From Streptomyces sp. T39 (GTDB taxonomy: Bacteria; Actinomycetota; Actinomycetes; Streptomycetales; Streptomycetaceae): a DNA stretch of 64,000 nucleotides. A program made the translations under genes and the position numbers. Shown here in pieces: positions 42,304 to 51,513 of the stretch. A model generated the notes under the pieces. The model did no database searches. It worked only from the letters and a program-made list of their open reading frames with translations, and was not told the origin of the DNA. The stretch lies in contig NZ_RDBP01000012.1 of assembly GCF_008042045.1 (NCBI RefSeq), forward strand, positions 3,274,189 to 3,338,188, written 5' to 3'. The first letter of the stretch is position 1, and the number at the start of each line of letters is the position of its first letter.

Positions 42304-42678
42304 GTGAGGGCGTTGCACGTGTCGGGGACGGACGGCGCACCGGTCTCGGTGGCGCGGTGGTGCGAGGACGTCGCCACGGCGGGGCTGGCGGAGATCCGCC
42401 GCATCACCGCCGGGTGCCCCCCGCCGGGACCGGCGGGCGGCGAGCAGTGCTGGCGGACGGTCGAGGTCATCGCCGAGACCTGCCAGCGGATCCCCTGTCA
42501 CACCGTGGGCGGCCACGGGCCGGTGGCGGACATCCTGCTCCGCCGCGCCCTGCGCCGGGCGTGGTCGGCGACGCCGGCGGAGGGCCGGCAGTGGCTCCGC
42601 CGGTGCTCGGACTCGCTCGGCTACCAGGCGCCGCGGCAGGTGGCCCGGCTGTTCAGGGCGCCGGCGGGAACGCGCTGA
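42304..42678 (+). CDS. Small protein of unknown function, 124 aa
   Basis: I do not recognise it. It is a soluble, Cys-rich protein (five Cys: CED, CPP, CWR, CQR/CHT and CSD), basic at the C-terminus, with an HVSGTDGAPVSVARW opening and a helical ADILLRRALRRAWSATPAEG segment. GTG 42304 has GGGAGGAC upstream, supporting translation. It lies between the HEPN gene and the exonuclease gene on the same strand, so a functional link is possible but unproved. Confidence 0.55.
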   Translation: MRALHVSGTDGAPVSVARWCEDVATAGLAEIRRITAGCPPPGPAGGEQCWRTVEVIAETCQRIPCHTVGGHGPVADILLRRALRRAWSATPAEGRQWLRRCSDSLGYQAPRQVARLFRAPAGTR

Positions 42679-42755
42679 GCCCCGTTGTCAGTGGCGCGTG
42701 CGAAGGTGAACATCCATCGGGGGAGCGCACCATCGCACCATGGAGGAGGGGGCAC

Positions 42756-43481
42756 ATGTCCTGGCACGGGGGCACGCTGGTCGGATTCGATCTGGAGACG
42801 ACCGGCACGGATCCGCTCGACGCCCGCATCGTGACGGCCGCGGTCGTCGAACTGCGCGGCGGGGAGCCGGTACGGGGGCAGGGCTGGCTGGCCGACCCGG
42901 GGATAGCGATCCCGGCACAGGCCTCGGCCATCCACGGCATCAGCAACGAACGCGCGACGGCGGAGGGGCGCCCTGCCGAGGAGGTCGCAGAGGAGATCGC
43001 GCAGGTGCTGACCCGCCACTGGGAGCAGGGAGTTCCGGTCGTCGCCTACAACGCGGCCTTCGACCTGACCCTGCTCTCCGCAGAACTGCGGCGCCACGGG
43101 CTCCCCTCGCTCGGCGAGCGGCTGGGCGGCCGGCCGATAGGCCCGGTCGTCGACCCGTACACCATCGACCGCGCCGTCGACCGGTACCGCAAGGGCAAGC
43201 GCACCCTGGAAGCCGTCTGCGCCGAGTACGGCGTGGTGCTGGACCGGGCGCACCGGGCGGACGCGGACGCGCTCGCCGCGGTGCTCGTCGCCCGTGCGAT
43301 AGCCGAGCGGCACCCGGCGGTGGCGGCACTCGCCCCCGAGGCGCTCCACGAGAGCCAGGTGCGGTGGTACGCCCAGTGGGCGGCCTCGTTCCAGGACTTC
43401 CTGCGCAGGAAGGGCGATGCGGCGGCGGTGGTGGACGCCTCCTGGCCGCTGCGCGTGCCGGTGCCGGTCACCGGGGCCTGA
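42756..43481 (+). CDS. DEDDh 3'-5' exonuclease (DnaQ-like)
   Basis: A 241-residue protein with the full DnaQ-type active site: FDLETTG (Exo I, Asp-x-Glu), AYNAAFD (Exo II) and HRADADA with His and Asp (Exo III). It hydrolyses nucleotides from 3' ends of DNA or RNA. Stand-alone members include proof-reading, oligoribonuclease-like and RNase T-like enzymes. GGAGGAGGGG before the ATG at 42756 is a strong ribosome site. It ends convergent with the phosphotransferase gene. Confidence 0.88.
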   Translation: MSWHGGTLVGFDLETTGTDPLDARIVTAAVVELRGGEPVRGQGWLADPGIAIPAQASAIHGISNERATAEGRPAEEVAEEIAQVLTRHWEQGVPVVAYNAAFDLTLLSAELRRHGLPSLGERLGGRPIGPVVDPYTIDRAVDRYRKGKRTLEAVCAEYGVVLDRAHRADADALAAVLVARAIAERHPAVAALAPEALHESQVRWYAQWAASFQDFLRRKGDAAAVVDASWPLRVPVPVTGA

Positions 43482-43524
43482 CCGGCCGCCACCGCCTGCG
43501 GGCGTTCCGCCGGGTGGAGGCCCG

Positions 43525-44385
43525 TCAGAAGGGGTGCCAGCGGGTCTCGGGGTTCTCGTCGCGCAGCGACGCCACCCGGCGGCGGAATTCCGCGAGCGCC
43601 TTGGGATTGGACGGGGCGTGCTGGGCCACCCAGGCACAGCTCGCCGTCTCGCGTGCTCCGCGCAGCACGGCGCAGCCGTCCCAGGCGCGCACATCCCATC
43701 CGTACGCCTCGGTGAAGGCGTCGTACGCCCCGGGGGCGAGACCGTAGCGATCACGCGAGAGCGCCATGACCACCAGGTCGTGCTCGCGCAGGTCCGAGCT
43801 GACGGTCTCCAGATCCACCAGCACCGGTCCGTCGGGGCCCACATGCACATTGCGGGGCAGCGCGTCGCCGTGGATCGGGCCCGGCGGCAGACGGGGCACG
43901 AGCGCGGCGGCGGCCTTGGCGAAGCCGTCGCGGCGGCCCCGCAGATACTCGGCGTCCGCCGGGTCGATCGCGTCGCCCGCCAGCCGGAGCCACCGTTCCA
44001 CGCCGCCCAGCAGTTCACGCCGGGGCAGTTCGAAGGAAGGAGAGGGGAGCGCATGCACCAGCCGCAGCAGCCGGGCGAGATCCTCGGGCCCGGCCGGGCG
44101 CACGGCCTCGGGCAGCCGGTGCCAGACGGTCACCGGGTGACCGTCGACGAGCCGGGCCCCGGGCTCCGCCGCCCGCACCGCGGGCACACCCGCCCCGGCC
44201 AGCCACCCGGCCACGGTGAGCTCCCACTGCGCCCGGGGAAGCAGCTCGGCGCCCCTGCCGACCTTGACCACCACGTCGCCCACCGCGAAGACAGCGTTCT
44301 CGCCGAGCGCCATCAGTTCCGCGGCCGGGCCGCGCGCGGCGAAGCCCGCCGCCTCCAGCACGTCCCGTGCCCGTGTCTCGTCCAT
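43525..44385 (-). CDS. Aminoglycoside phosphotransferase-fold protein
   Basis: A 286-residue APH-fold kinase. The nucleotide-binding N-lobe has a Lys in VVVKVGRG (about 38-45), the catalytic HGDALPRNVH (172-181) has Asp174 and the metal motif VDLET has Asp191. The family also covers homoserine, choline and fructosamine kinases, so antibiotic resistance is not implied. Its neighbours do not name the substrate. ATG 44385; divergent from the sugar ABC genes. Confidence 0.82.
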   Translation of the reverse strand: MDETRARDVLEAAGFAARGPAAELMALGENAVFAVGDVVVKVGRGAELLPRAQWELTVAGWLAGAGVPAVRAAEPGARLVDGHPVTVWHRLPEAVRPAGPEDLARLLRLVHALPSPSFELPRRELLGGVERWLRLAGDAIDPADAEYLRGRRDGFAKAAAALVPRLPPGPIHGDALPRNVHVGPDGPVLVDLETVSSDLREHDLVVMALSRDRYGLAPGAYDAFTEAYGWDVRAWDGCAVLRGARETASCAWVAQHAPSNPKALAEFRRRVASLRDENPETRWHPF

Positions 44386-44572
44386 GTGCCTCTCCCCGCG
44401 CGGTGCGCCCGGCCGGGTCGCCGGCCGATCCGGCCAAGTCTCGCATCCGTGCGGGCGGCCTTGACGAACCGACGGCCCGTCAGCACCATGACGGAGGCCG
44501 CCCGGCAGGCCGGGTCCGCGCGACGGCGCGTCCCGGGAGGGGCACCAGGCATCGGCCCAAGGAGTCGCGTCC

Positions 44573-45478
44573 GTGACATCGTCGACCGCACCGGTGGGGT
44601 CCCGGGGACGTACGGACCGGGGCGCCTGGTTCCTCGTGCTGCCGGCGCTCCTGCCGATCCTCCTGCTCAGCGTCGGCCCGCTGCTCTACGGGATCGTCCT
44701 GGCCTTCACCGACGCCCAGGCGGGCCGCACCGAGCCGACCCAGTGGGTCGGGACGCTCAACTTCCAGGACCTCCTGCACGACCGCCTGTTCTGGGACTCC
44801 TTCCGCATCGGCCTGCTCTGGGCGGTCGGGGTGACCGTCCCGCAGTTCCTGCTCGCGCTCGGCCTGGCCCTCCTTCTCGACCAGCGCCTGCGGCTGCGCT
44901 GGCTGGCCCGGGCGCTGGCGATCATTCCGTGGGCGATGCCCGAGGTCGTGGTCGGCATCATGTGGCGCCTGGTCTACAACCCGGACGCCGGCATCCTCAA
45001 CGAGACCATCCGCGACCTCGGGCTGGGCGACGGACGGGACTGGCTGACCGGGCTGGCCACCGCGCTGCCCGCCGTGATCCTCGTGGGTGTCTGGGCCGGG
45101 ATGCCCCAGACGACCGTCGCCCTGCTGGCCGGCCTCCAGAACACGCCCCACGAACTGCACGAGGCGGCGGCGCTCGACGGCGCGGGGGCCTGGCGCCGCT
45201 TCCGCACCGTCACCTGGCCCGCCATCAGACCGGTGGCCCTCGCGATCACCGCGCTCAACTTCATCTGGAACTTCAACTCCTTCGCGCTGGTGTACGTGCT
45301 CACCAGCGGAGGCCCCGGCGGCCGCACCAGGCTGCCCATGCTCTTCGCCTACGAGGAGGCCTTCCGCTACGGCCAGTTCGGCTATGCGGCGGCGATGGGC
45401 TGTGTCATGGTCGCCGTCGTGTCGGTGATGCTCGCCTTCTACCTGGTGGGACGGCTCCGAGGAGGCGACGACGCATGA
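44573..45478 (+). CDS. Carbohydrate ABC transporter permease, MalF type
   Basis: A 301-residue inner-membrane protein with six segments and the EAA loop EAAALDGAGAWRRFRTVTWP (about residues 198-217) that docks the ATPase. MalF-like by its N-terminal layout. The stop overlaps the next start (ATGA). The ATP-binding subunit is not in the cluster; Streptomyces sugar importers share MsiK. Confidence 0.92.
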   Translation: MTSSTAPVGSRGRTDRGAWFLVLPALLPILLLSVGPLLYGIVLAFTDAQAGRTEPTQWVGTLNFQDLLHDRLFWDSFRIGLLWAVGVTVPQFLLALGLALLLDQRLRLRWLARALAIIPWAMPEVVVGIMWRLVYNPDAGILNETIRDLGLGDGRDWLTGLATALPAVILVGVWAGMPQTTVALLAGLQNTPHELHEAAALDGAGAWRRFRTVTWPAIRPVALAITALNFIWNFNSFALVYVLTSGGPGGRTRLPMLFAYEEAFRYGQFGYAAAMGCVMVAVVSVMLAFYLVGRLRGGDDA

Positions 45479-46317
45479 CGGCACTGCGCACCGGCAGGGC
45501 GGGCCGGGCGGCCCAGTACGCGGCCCTCCTGTGCTACCTCATCTTCCTCGCCTTCCCGTTCCTCTGGCTCGTCTCCATCGCCTTCAAGCCGGCCGGGGAG
45601 CTCGGCTCCCTGCACCCCACCTGGATCCCCGAGGACCCGACCCTCGACAACTTCCGGCAGGCCTTCGACGAACAGCCGCTGCTGAGAGCGGCCGGGAACA
45701 GCCTGGTCGCCGCGCTCGCGGCGGCGCTGATCGCCGTCTCCGTCGCCACGCCCATGGCGTACGTGATGGCCCGGCGGCGTTCCGCACTGACCACCGCGGC
45801 GACCGGCTGGGTGATCGTGAGCCAGGCGTTCCCCTTCGTCCTGGTGATCATCCCGCTCTTCCTGGTCCTGAAGAACCTGCATCTGATCAACACCCTCGCC
45901 GGACTGGTGGCGGTCTACGTGGTCTGGTCGCTGCCGTTCGCGCTGTGGATGCTGGTCGGCTACGTGCGGGCGGTGCCGCGCGAACTGGAGGAGGCGGCCG
46001 CGGTGGACGGCGCGGGACGGCTGCGCACCCTGGTCTCGGTCACGGCCCCGCTGCTCGCACCGGGGCTGGTCGCCACCGGACTGTTCGCCTTCATCACCGC
46101 CTGGAACGAGTTCTTCTTCGCCCTGGTGCTGCTCAAGAGCTCGGAGAAGCAGACCCTGCCGGTCGTCCTCACCCACTTCCTCGGCGCGGAGGGGGTCGCC
46201 GACCTCGGGCCGCTCGCCGCGGCCGCGTTCCTCGCGACGATCCCCTCGCTCGTCGTCTTCGCGCTCATCCAGAAACGGATCACCGGCGGCATGCTGGCGG
46301 GGGCGGTGAAGAACTGA
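45475..46317 (+). CDS. Carbohydrate ABC transporter permease, MalG type
   Basis: A 280-residue partner with six membrane segments and an EAA loop EEAAAVDGAGRLRTLVSVTA (about residues 174-193). Overlaps its upstream neighbour by four bases and the downstream binding protein by one. With the adjacent genes it forms an importer for an unidentified sugar or oligosaccharide. Confidence 0.92.
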   Translation: MTALRTGRAGRAAQYAALLCYLIFLAFPFLWLVSIAFKPAGELGSLHPTWIPEDPTLDNFRQAFDEQPLLRAAGNSLVAALAAALIAVSVATPMAYVMARRRSALTTAATGWVIVSQAFPFVLVIIPLFLVLKNLHLINTLAGLVAVYVVWSLPFALWMLVGYVRAVPRELEEAAAVDGAGRLRTLVSVTAPLLAPGLVATGLFAFITAWNEFFFALVLLKSSEKQTLPVVLTHFLGAEGVADLGPLAAAAFLATIPSLVVFALIQKRITGGMLAGAVKN

Positions 46318-47606
46318 TGCGCGCGAGACTGCTGACCGCCGCTGCCGCCGCACTCACCCTGCTGCTGTCGGGCTGCGGCGGCGGAGAGGAACGGGACGAC
46401 GGGACCATCCGGCTCCGCTTCCAGTCCCTGGCCTGGCAGAAGGAGTCCGTGGACGCCAACAAGGAGCTGGTCGCGGAGTGGAACGCCGCCCACCCCGGCG
46501 TCCAGGTCGAGTACGTCCAGGGCAGCTGGGACAGCGTGCACGACCAGCTGCTCACCTCGTTCGAGGGCGGGGAGGCGCCGGACATCATCCACGACGCATC
46601 CGACGACCTGGCCGACTTCGCGTACGGCGGCTACCTGGCCGACCTGACCGGTCTGCTGCCCGCCCGGCTCAGAGCGGACATCCCCGAGCAGAGCTGGCGG
46701 ACGGCCACCTTCGGCGACGGCATATACGGCGTGCCGTTCCTCCAGGAACCACGGGTGCTCATCGCCGACAGGAAGATCCTCCACGCGTCGGGCGTGCGGG
46801 TGCCGACCGTGGAGCGGCCCTGGAGCTGGGAGGAGTTCCGCCGCGTGGCACGTCGGGTGACGGACCACATGGGCGAAGGGAAGTACGCCGTGGCGTGGCC
46901 GCTCAAGGAGCCGGTGTCGGCCACGCTGAACCTGGGCCTGTCGGCGGGCGGACAGCTCTTCCACCGCGGCGACGACGGGAAGGTGACCATCCGGTTCACC
47001 GGCGGCGACGCCGTGGTCCCCGGGAGCGTCCGCGGCCAGGTGGACGACGGCAGCGCTTCGCGGAGCACTCTCGGGATGGGCGGGTCCGACACCCTGCCCG
47101 GCCTGTTCGGCGGCAAGTACGCGATGGTGCCGCTCGGGTTCTCCTACCGGCAGCAGATCGTGCAGCAGGCGCCGGAGGGCTTCGACTGGACGGTGCTGCC
47201 CGCGCCGGCCGGCAGCGAGGGCCCCGTGCAGGGGGTGAGTCCCCAGACGCTGTCCATCGCCGAGGACAGCCGCCACAAGAAGGAGGCCGCACGCTTCATC
47301 GACTTCATGCTGCAACCCGGGAACATGGTGCGCCTCGCCCTCGGTGACTGGATGCTGCCCACGGGTACCGCGGCGCTCGCGGATCCGGCGCTGAACACAC
47401 CGGAGAGGGGCTGGGCCACCGGAGCGGCTCTCGCGCGGGAGCTGAGACCTGCGCCCGCCCAGTCGGTGCGGGGGTATCCGGAGTGGAAGGACAAGGTGGC
47501 GACCCCGGCGTACCAGGAGTACTACAGCGGGGCGATCGGGGCGGCGGAGCTGAGGAAACGTCTGGTGGAGGACGGGAACCGGGTCCTGGCCCGCTACCAG
47601 CGCTGA
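46317..47606 (+). CDS. Extracellular sugar-binding lipoprotein
   Basis: A 429-residue family 1 solute-binding protein. Lipobox LLSGC with Cys20. The mature part has [34 protein letters not shown] and the domain-linking [21 protein letters not shown] segment around residues 230-262 is less conserved than the rest, without a clear frameshift. Its ATG overlaps the permease stop, so the three genes form one operon. The ligand is probably an oligosaccharide, by family. Confidence 0.9.
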   Translation: MRARLLTAAAAALTLLLSGCGGGEERDDGTIRLRFQSLAWQKESVDANKELVAEWNAAHPGVQVEYVQGSWDSVHDQLLTSFEGGEAPDIIHDASDDLADFAYGGYLADLTGLLPARLRADIPEQSWRTATFGDGIYGVPFLQEPRVLIADRKILHASGVRVPTVERPWSWEEFRRVARRVTDHMGEGKYAVAWPLKEPVSATLNLGLSAGGQLFHRGDDGKVTIRFTGGDAVVPGSVRGQVDDGSASRSTLGMGGSDTLPGLFGGKYAMVPLGFSYRQQIVQQAPEGFDWTVLPAPAGSEGPVQGVSPQTLSIAEDSRHKKEAARFIDFMLQPGNMVRLALGDWMLPTGTAALADPALNTPERGWATGAALARELRPAPAQSVRGYPEWKDKVATPAYQEYYSGAIGAAELRKRLVEDGNRVLARYQR

Positions 47607-47646
47607 GCCGGCGGACGGGCCGGGGGAGGGAGTGGACCGAACGAGA

Positions 47647-47682
47647 TTGCACGAGACGTATCGTCTCGCCTACGGTAGGGGC
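47647..47682 (+). promoter_or_regulatory. Leaderless promoter with embedded operator, glycosyltransferase gene
   Basis: -35 TTGCAC (47647-47652) and -10 TACGGT (47671-47676) are 18 bases apart. The -10 ends six bases before the ATG at 47683, so transcription should begin at the start codon. Between them lies a perfect palindrome CGAGACG-TAT-CGTCTCG (47652-47668), the usual shape and place of a TetR-family repressor site. Confidence 0.65.
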
Positions 47683-48879
47683 ATGACCACCGCAGCCCCC
47701 GCTCACATCGCCATGTTCTCGATCGCCGCTCCCGGCCACGTCAACCCGAGCCTCGAAGTGATCCGGGAGCTCGTCGCCCGCGGGCACCGCGTCAGCTACG
47801 CCATCCCCGAGTCCTACGCGGACAAGGTCGCGGCCACCGGCGCGCGTCCCGTCGTGTACACCTCCACCCTTCCCACCGAGGATGAGCCGGAGGCGTGGGG
47901 CACCGAGCTGATCGACAACATCGAACCGTTCCTCCATGACGCGATCCAGGTCCTCCCTCAGCTCGCCGAGGCCTTCGCGGGGGACGAACCCGATCTCGTC
48001 CTCCACGACATCACCTCCTACGCGGCGATCGTCCTCGCCCACCGGTGGGGCGTCCGTGCCGTCTCCCTGTCGCCCAACCTGGTCGCCTGGGAGGGCTACG
48101 AGGAGGAGGTCGCCGAGCCGATGACCGCCGGCATGCGGGAGACCGAGCGCGGCAAGGCGTACTACGCCCGCTTCACGGCCTGGCTCACGGAGAACGGGAT
48201 CACGCTGCACCCCGACCGGTTCGTCGGCCGGCCCCCGCGCAGCATCGTGCTCATCCCCAAGGCCCTCCAGCCGCATGCCGACCGTGTCGACGAGTCCGTG
48301 TACTCCTTCGTCGGGGCCTGCCAGGGCGACCGGACGGACCAGGGGGAGTGGCGGCGGCCGGAAGGGGCGCGCAAGGTGCTGCTGGTGTCGCTCGGTTCGG
48401 CCTTCACCAGGCAGCCCGCCTTCTACCGCGAGTGCGTGAAGGCGTTCGGCCCGCTGCCGGACTGGCACACGGTTCTCCAGATCGGCCGCCACGTGGACGC
48501 CGCCGAACTCGGCGAGGTGCCCGCCAACGTGGAGGTGCACCGGTGGGTGCCGCAGCTGTCCGTGCTGCGGCAGGCCGACGCGTTCATCACGCACGCGGGC
48601 GCCGGCGGCAGTCAGGAAGGGCTCGCCACCGGCACGCCGATGGTCGCGGTCCCCCAGGCGGTGGACCAGTTCGGCAACGCGGACATGCTGGTGGGCCTCG
48701 GCGTGGCCCGCAGGCTGTCGAGCGACGAGGCGACGGCGCACGATCTGCGCGAGGCCGTGCTGTCCCTCGTGGAGGACCCGGCGGTCGCCGAGCGCCTGGC
48801 GGCGATCCGGGCCGGGATGGACGCCGAGGGGGGCACGCGGCGCGCGGCGGACCTGATCGAGGCCGAACTGACCCGGTGA
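47683..48879 (+). CDS. MgtA/OleI-type macrolide glycosyltransferase
   Basis: A 398-residue GT1 (GT-B fold) enzyme closely similar in layout to OleI, OleD and MgtA, which inactivate macrolides by adding glucose. The acceptor-domain opening [19 protein letters not shown] contains the catalytic His19, and the donor motif near residue 305 ([13 protein letters not shown]) and [15 protein letters not shown] is intact. The natural substrate here is unknown. The operator-bearing leaderless promoter suggests induction by a small molecule through a TetR-type regulator that is not encoded in this window. Confidence 0.85.
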   Translation: MTTAAPAHIAMFSIAAPGHVNPSLEVIRELVARGHRVSYAIPESYADKVAATGARPVVYTSTLPTEDEPEAWGTELIDNIEPFLHDAIQVLPQLAEAFAGDEPDLVLHDITSYAAIVLAHRWGVRAVSLSPNLVAWEGYEEEVAEPMTAGMRETERGKAYYARFTAWLTENGITLHPDRFVGRPPRSIVLIPKALQPHADRVDESVYSFVGACQGDRTDQGEWRRPEGARKVLLVSLGSAFTRQPAFYRECVKAFGPLPDWHTVLQIGRHVDAAELGEVPANVEVHRWVPQLSVLRQADAFITHAGAGGSQEGLATGTPMVAVPQAVDQFGNADMLVGLGVARRLSSDEATAHDLREAVLSLVEDPAVAERLAAIRAGMDAEGGTRRAADLIEAELTR

Positions 48880-49186
48880 AGGTCCCGTGCCCCGGCGGCA
48901 TCCGCCCCGGGGCGCCGGACCGGCCGACGGCGTCCGCCCCGGAGAACGGGGGCGGGCGCCGTCCCCGTGTGCGGGCAAGGGCGCTCTTGTGCCCGGCTGT
49001 TCGGGGTTGAGACCGGCGCGGGGAGGTGCTGGCGGGATTGTGTTAAGAAACCTTGTTGAACAAGTCAGGAGCCCATGAAGGTCTTGATCTGCGCGCGTCA
49101 ATCGGTCAGGGTTTCGAGTCAGCCCCCGGAGATTTTCCGTCCGAAGGGCAATCCCCCCACAAATGCTGACGAGGAGACCCCTCTTC
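48880..49186. other. Intergenic region upstream of the subtilisin gene
   Basis: No supported gene. It is AT-richer than its surroundings near 49040-49070, where CTTGTT-G-AACAAG (49052-49064) forms a small perfect palindrome, possibly an operator. The subtilisin ribosome site GAGGAGA is near 49171. Confidence 0.4.
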
Positions 49187-50386
49187 ATGGCAACTCACAA
49201 GCGCTCCCACCGGATCAAGCTCACCGCGGTCGCCACGGCGGTCGTGGCAGCGGCCGGAGCCACGCTTCTCAACTCCTCCTTCGCCGGTGCCGCCGCGCCC
49301 GCCGAGGGAACCATTTACGGCGCCGGCGCGGAAGGCGCCGTGGCGGGCAGCTACGTCGTGCTGCTCGACGAGAAGGCGGACAAGAAGGAACTGGCCGCGG
49401 AGTACGGCGGCACGCTCAAGCGCAGCTACAGCTCCGCCGTCAACGGCTTCTCCGCCAGCGGCCTCACCGAGACCGAGGCCAAGCGCCTCGCCGCCGACCC
49501 CGCGGTCTCCAAGGTGGTCCAGAACAAGAAGTTCACCATCGACGCCACCCAGGACAACCCGCCCTCGTGGGGGCTGGACCGCGTCGACCAGGCCGACACC
49601 GCCGCGGACGGCAAGTACACCTACCCCGACGCCGCCGGTGAGGGCGTGACGGCCTACGTCATCGACACCGGAGTCCGCATCTCCCACAAGGACTTCGAGG
49701 GCCGGGCGACGCACGGCTTCGACGCCGTCGACAACGACGACTCGGCCGACGACGGCAACGGCCACGGGACCCACGTCGCCGGGACCATCGCCGGGGCCGC
49801 GCACGGCGTGGCCAAGAAGGCGAAGATCGTCGCGGTGCGGGTGCTCGACGACAACGGCTCGGGCACCACCGAGCAGGTCGTCGCCGGTATCGACTGGGTC
49901 ACCCAGAACCACCAGGGCCCCTCCGTCGCCAACATGAGCCTCGGCGGCGGCGCCGACGAGGCGCTCGACGAAGCCGTCCGGAAGGCGATCGCCGCCGGCG
50001 TCACCTTCGGCGTCGCCGCGGGCAACGAGTCCAGCGACGCGGGCCAGGGTTCCCCGGCCCGGGTCCAGGAGGCCATCACGGTCGCCTCGTCGACGAAGGA
50101 CGACGCCCAGTCGGACTTCTCCAACTTCGGTGAGATCGTCGACATCTACGCTCCGGGCTCCGACATCACGTCCGCCTGGAACGACAGCGACGAGGGAACC
50201 AAGACCATATCCGGCACCTCGATGGCGACCCCGCACGTCGTCGGCGCCGCCGCGGTCTACCTCGCCGGCCACCAGGACGCCACCCCGGCGGACGTCGCCA
50301 CGGCGCTCACCGGGGGTGCCACGCCCGACAAGATCACCAACCCGTCCGCGGGCACGCCCAACAAGCTGCTGAAGGTCGTCGAGTAG
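49187..50386 (+). CDS. Secreted subtilisin-family (S8) serine protease
   Basis: A 399-residue preproenzyme. Signal peptide 1-36, inhibitor I9 prodomain about 50-118 (SYVVLLDEKADKKELAAEY), then the proteinase K-like domain with Asp160 (AYVIDTG), His193 (GHGTHVAG), the oxyanion Asn in AAGNESS and Ser345 (SGTSMATPH). Secreted, with a usual length for the family. ATG 49187; a strong U-containing terminator follows the gene. The target is extracellular protein. Confidence 0.95.
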   Translation: MATHKRSHRIKLTAVATAVVAAAGATLLNSSFAGAAAPAEGTIYGAGAEGAVAGSYVVLLDEKADKKELAAEYGGTLKRSYSSAVNGFSASGLTETEAKRLAADPAVSKVVQNKKFTIDATQDNPPSWGLDRVDQADTAADGKYTYPDAAGEGVTAYVIDTGVRISHKDFEGRATHGFDAVDNDDSADDGNGHGTHVAGTIAGAAHGVAKKAKIVAVRVLDDNGSGTTEQVVAGIDWVTQNHQGPSVANMSLGGGADEALDEAVRKAIAAGVTFGVAAGNESSDAGQGSPARVQEAITVASSTKDDAQSDFSNFGEIVDIYAPGSDITSAWNDSDEGTKTISGTSMATPHVVGAAAVYLAGHQDATPADVATALTGGATPDKITNPSAGTPNKLLKVVE

Positions 50387-50453
50387 ACGGCCCCCGGCAC
50401 CCCGCCGCCGGGCGCCGCACGCCGGCGCCCGGCACGCAGGGCCGCTGGGACGG

Positions 50454-50496
50454 CGGTCGCCGTGCCCTCCCCCACGGGGCACGGCGACCGCTTTAT
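50454..50496 (+). terminator. Strong terminator after the subtilisin gene
   Basis: A 14-bp perfect stem (50454-50467 with 50477-50490) is followed by CTTTAT, one of the few terminators in the window with a U-rich end. The start of the next gene is ten bases later. Confidence 0.85.
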
Positions 50497-50505
50497 CGTG
50501 TGCCC

Positions 50506-51063
50506 ATGACAGCCAGATACGCGGTCCTGCTGCGCGGAATCAACGTCGGTGGCGCCAAGAAGGTACCCATGGCCCAACTCCGCACCGTCCTGACCGACTT
50601 GGGCTACGACGACGTCGTGACGTATCTCCAGAGCGGCAACGCCGTGCTGAACGCGGCACAGGACGCCGGTGGCGAGGAGGCGATCGCCGCCCGGATCGAG
50701 GCGGGGATCGAGAAGGCGTTCGGTTTCCGTGTCGAGACCCTGGTGCGCGACGGCGCCCATCTGCGGGCGGTCGCCGACGCGTGCCCCTTTCCGGCCGCCG
50801 AGCTCCAGGGCAAGCAGCTCCACGTCACCTTCCTCTCCGGCGAGCCGGACGCGGAGCGGCTGGCCGCCGTCGACGCGGCCGCGCTGCTGCCGGAGGAGTT
50901 CAGGACCGGTGACCGCGTGCTGTACCTCTACACACCCGACGGACTCGGCCGCTCCAAGCTGGCCCAGGTACTGGCGAGGCCCTCCCTCCTCACCGGGCTG
51001 GTCGCCACCACCCGGAACTGGAACACCGTCGTCAAACTGGTGGAGATGACCCGTGAGCGATGA
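50506..51063 (+). CDS. DUF1697 family protein
   Basis: A 185-residue protein of the DUF1697 family, recognised by YAVLLRGINVGGAKKVPMA and YLQSGNAV. It is cytoplasmic with no known reaction. TATCGT at 50494-50499 precedes the ATG by six bases, so the message may be leaderless, starting directly after the subtilisin terminator. Its last 11 bases overlap the next gene. Confidence 0.85.
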   Translation: MTARYAVLLRGINVGGAKKVPMAQLRTVLTDLGYDDVVTYLQSGNAVLNAAQDAGGEEAIAARIEAGIEKAFGFRVETLVRDGAHLRAVADACPFPAAELQGKQLHVTFLSGEPDAERLAAVDAAALLPEEFRTGDRVLYLYTPDGLGRSKLAQVLARPSLLTGLVATTRNWNTVVKLVEMTRER

Positions 51064-51433
51064 CGCGGCCGACGCCGTGAGTGCGGCGATGGAGGCCGAA
51101 TTCCGGCTGCTCGACCCGGCCGTGCGCTCCTCGCCCGACCTCCTCGCGGAGCTGCTGCACCCGGACTACGAGGAGTACGGCACCTCGGGGCTGCTGTGGA
51201 CCCGGGCGAGCATCATGGCCGCCCTGTACGCGCAGGACGCCCCGCCGCCGCGGCCGATCACCACCTCCCGGATGAAGGGGGTCCAGCTCGCTCCCGGGAT
51301 CGTGCATCTGACCTTCGACACCGAGTCGGGGCCCCACCGCGCCCACCGCAGCTCCATCTGGCGGCTGACCGACGGCACCTGGCTGCTCTACTTCCACCAG
51401 GGCACCCGTTTCGACCGGCCCGCCGAGGGCTGA
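51053..51433 (+). CDS. DUF4440 (NTF2-like) protein
   Basis: A 126-residue alpha+beta cone of the NTF2/SnoaL-like DUF4440 type: AMEAEFRLLDPAVRSSPDLLAELLHPDYEEYG and a C-terminal WRLTDGTWLLYFHQGTRF strand. Family members bind small ligands or act as isomerase-like modules. GTG 51053 lies inside the end of the DUF1697 gene, so translation is probably coupled. Function unknown. Confidence 0.75.
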   Translation: MSDDAADAVSAAMEAEFRLLDPAVRSSPDLLAELLHPDYEEYGTSGLLWTRASIMAALYAQDAPPPRPITTSRMKGVQLAPGIVHLTFDTESGPHRAHRSSIWRLTDGTWLLYFHQGTRFDRPAEG

Positions 51434-51501
51434 CCCGGCCGCCCCGGGTGGCCCACGGAACCACTGCGGAAGTGGACCGCTTGCCTGTGCCACTCGATGG
51501 C

Positions 51502-51513
51502 TAGGCTCGAACC
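51502..51513 (+). promoter_or_regulatory. Leaderless -10 element of the DsbA-like gene
   Basis: TAGGCT at 51502-51507 is followed by six bases and the ATG at 51514. TTGCCT (51481-51486) could be the -35, spacing 15. No ribosome site is present. Confidence 0.55.

Noticed and set aside
46990-47090. Possible frameshift in the sugar-binding lipoprotein
   Set aside because: The segment is divergent but no alternative frame restores a better family match.
49075-49641. 188-codon frame beginning 112 bases before the subtilisin gene
   Set aside because: It has a passable ribosome site but runs through the subtilisin gene in another frame with no recognisable product.
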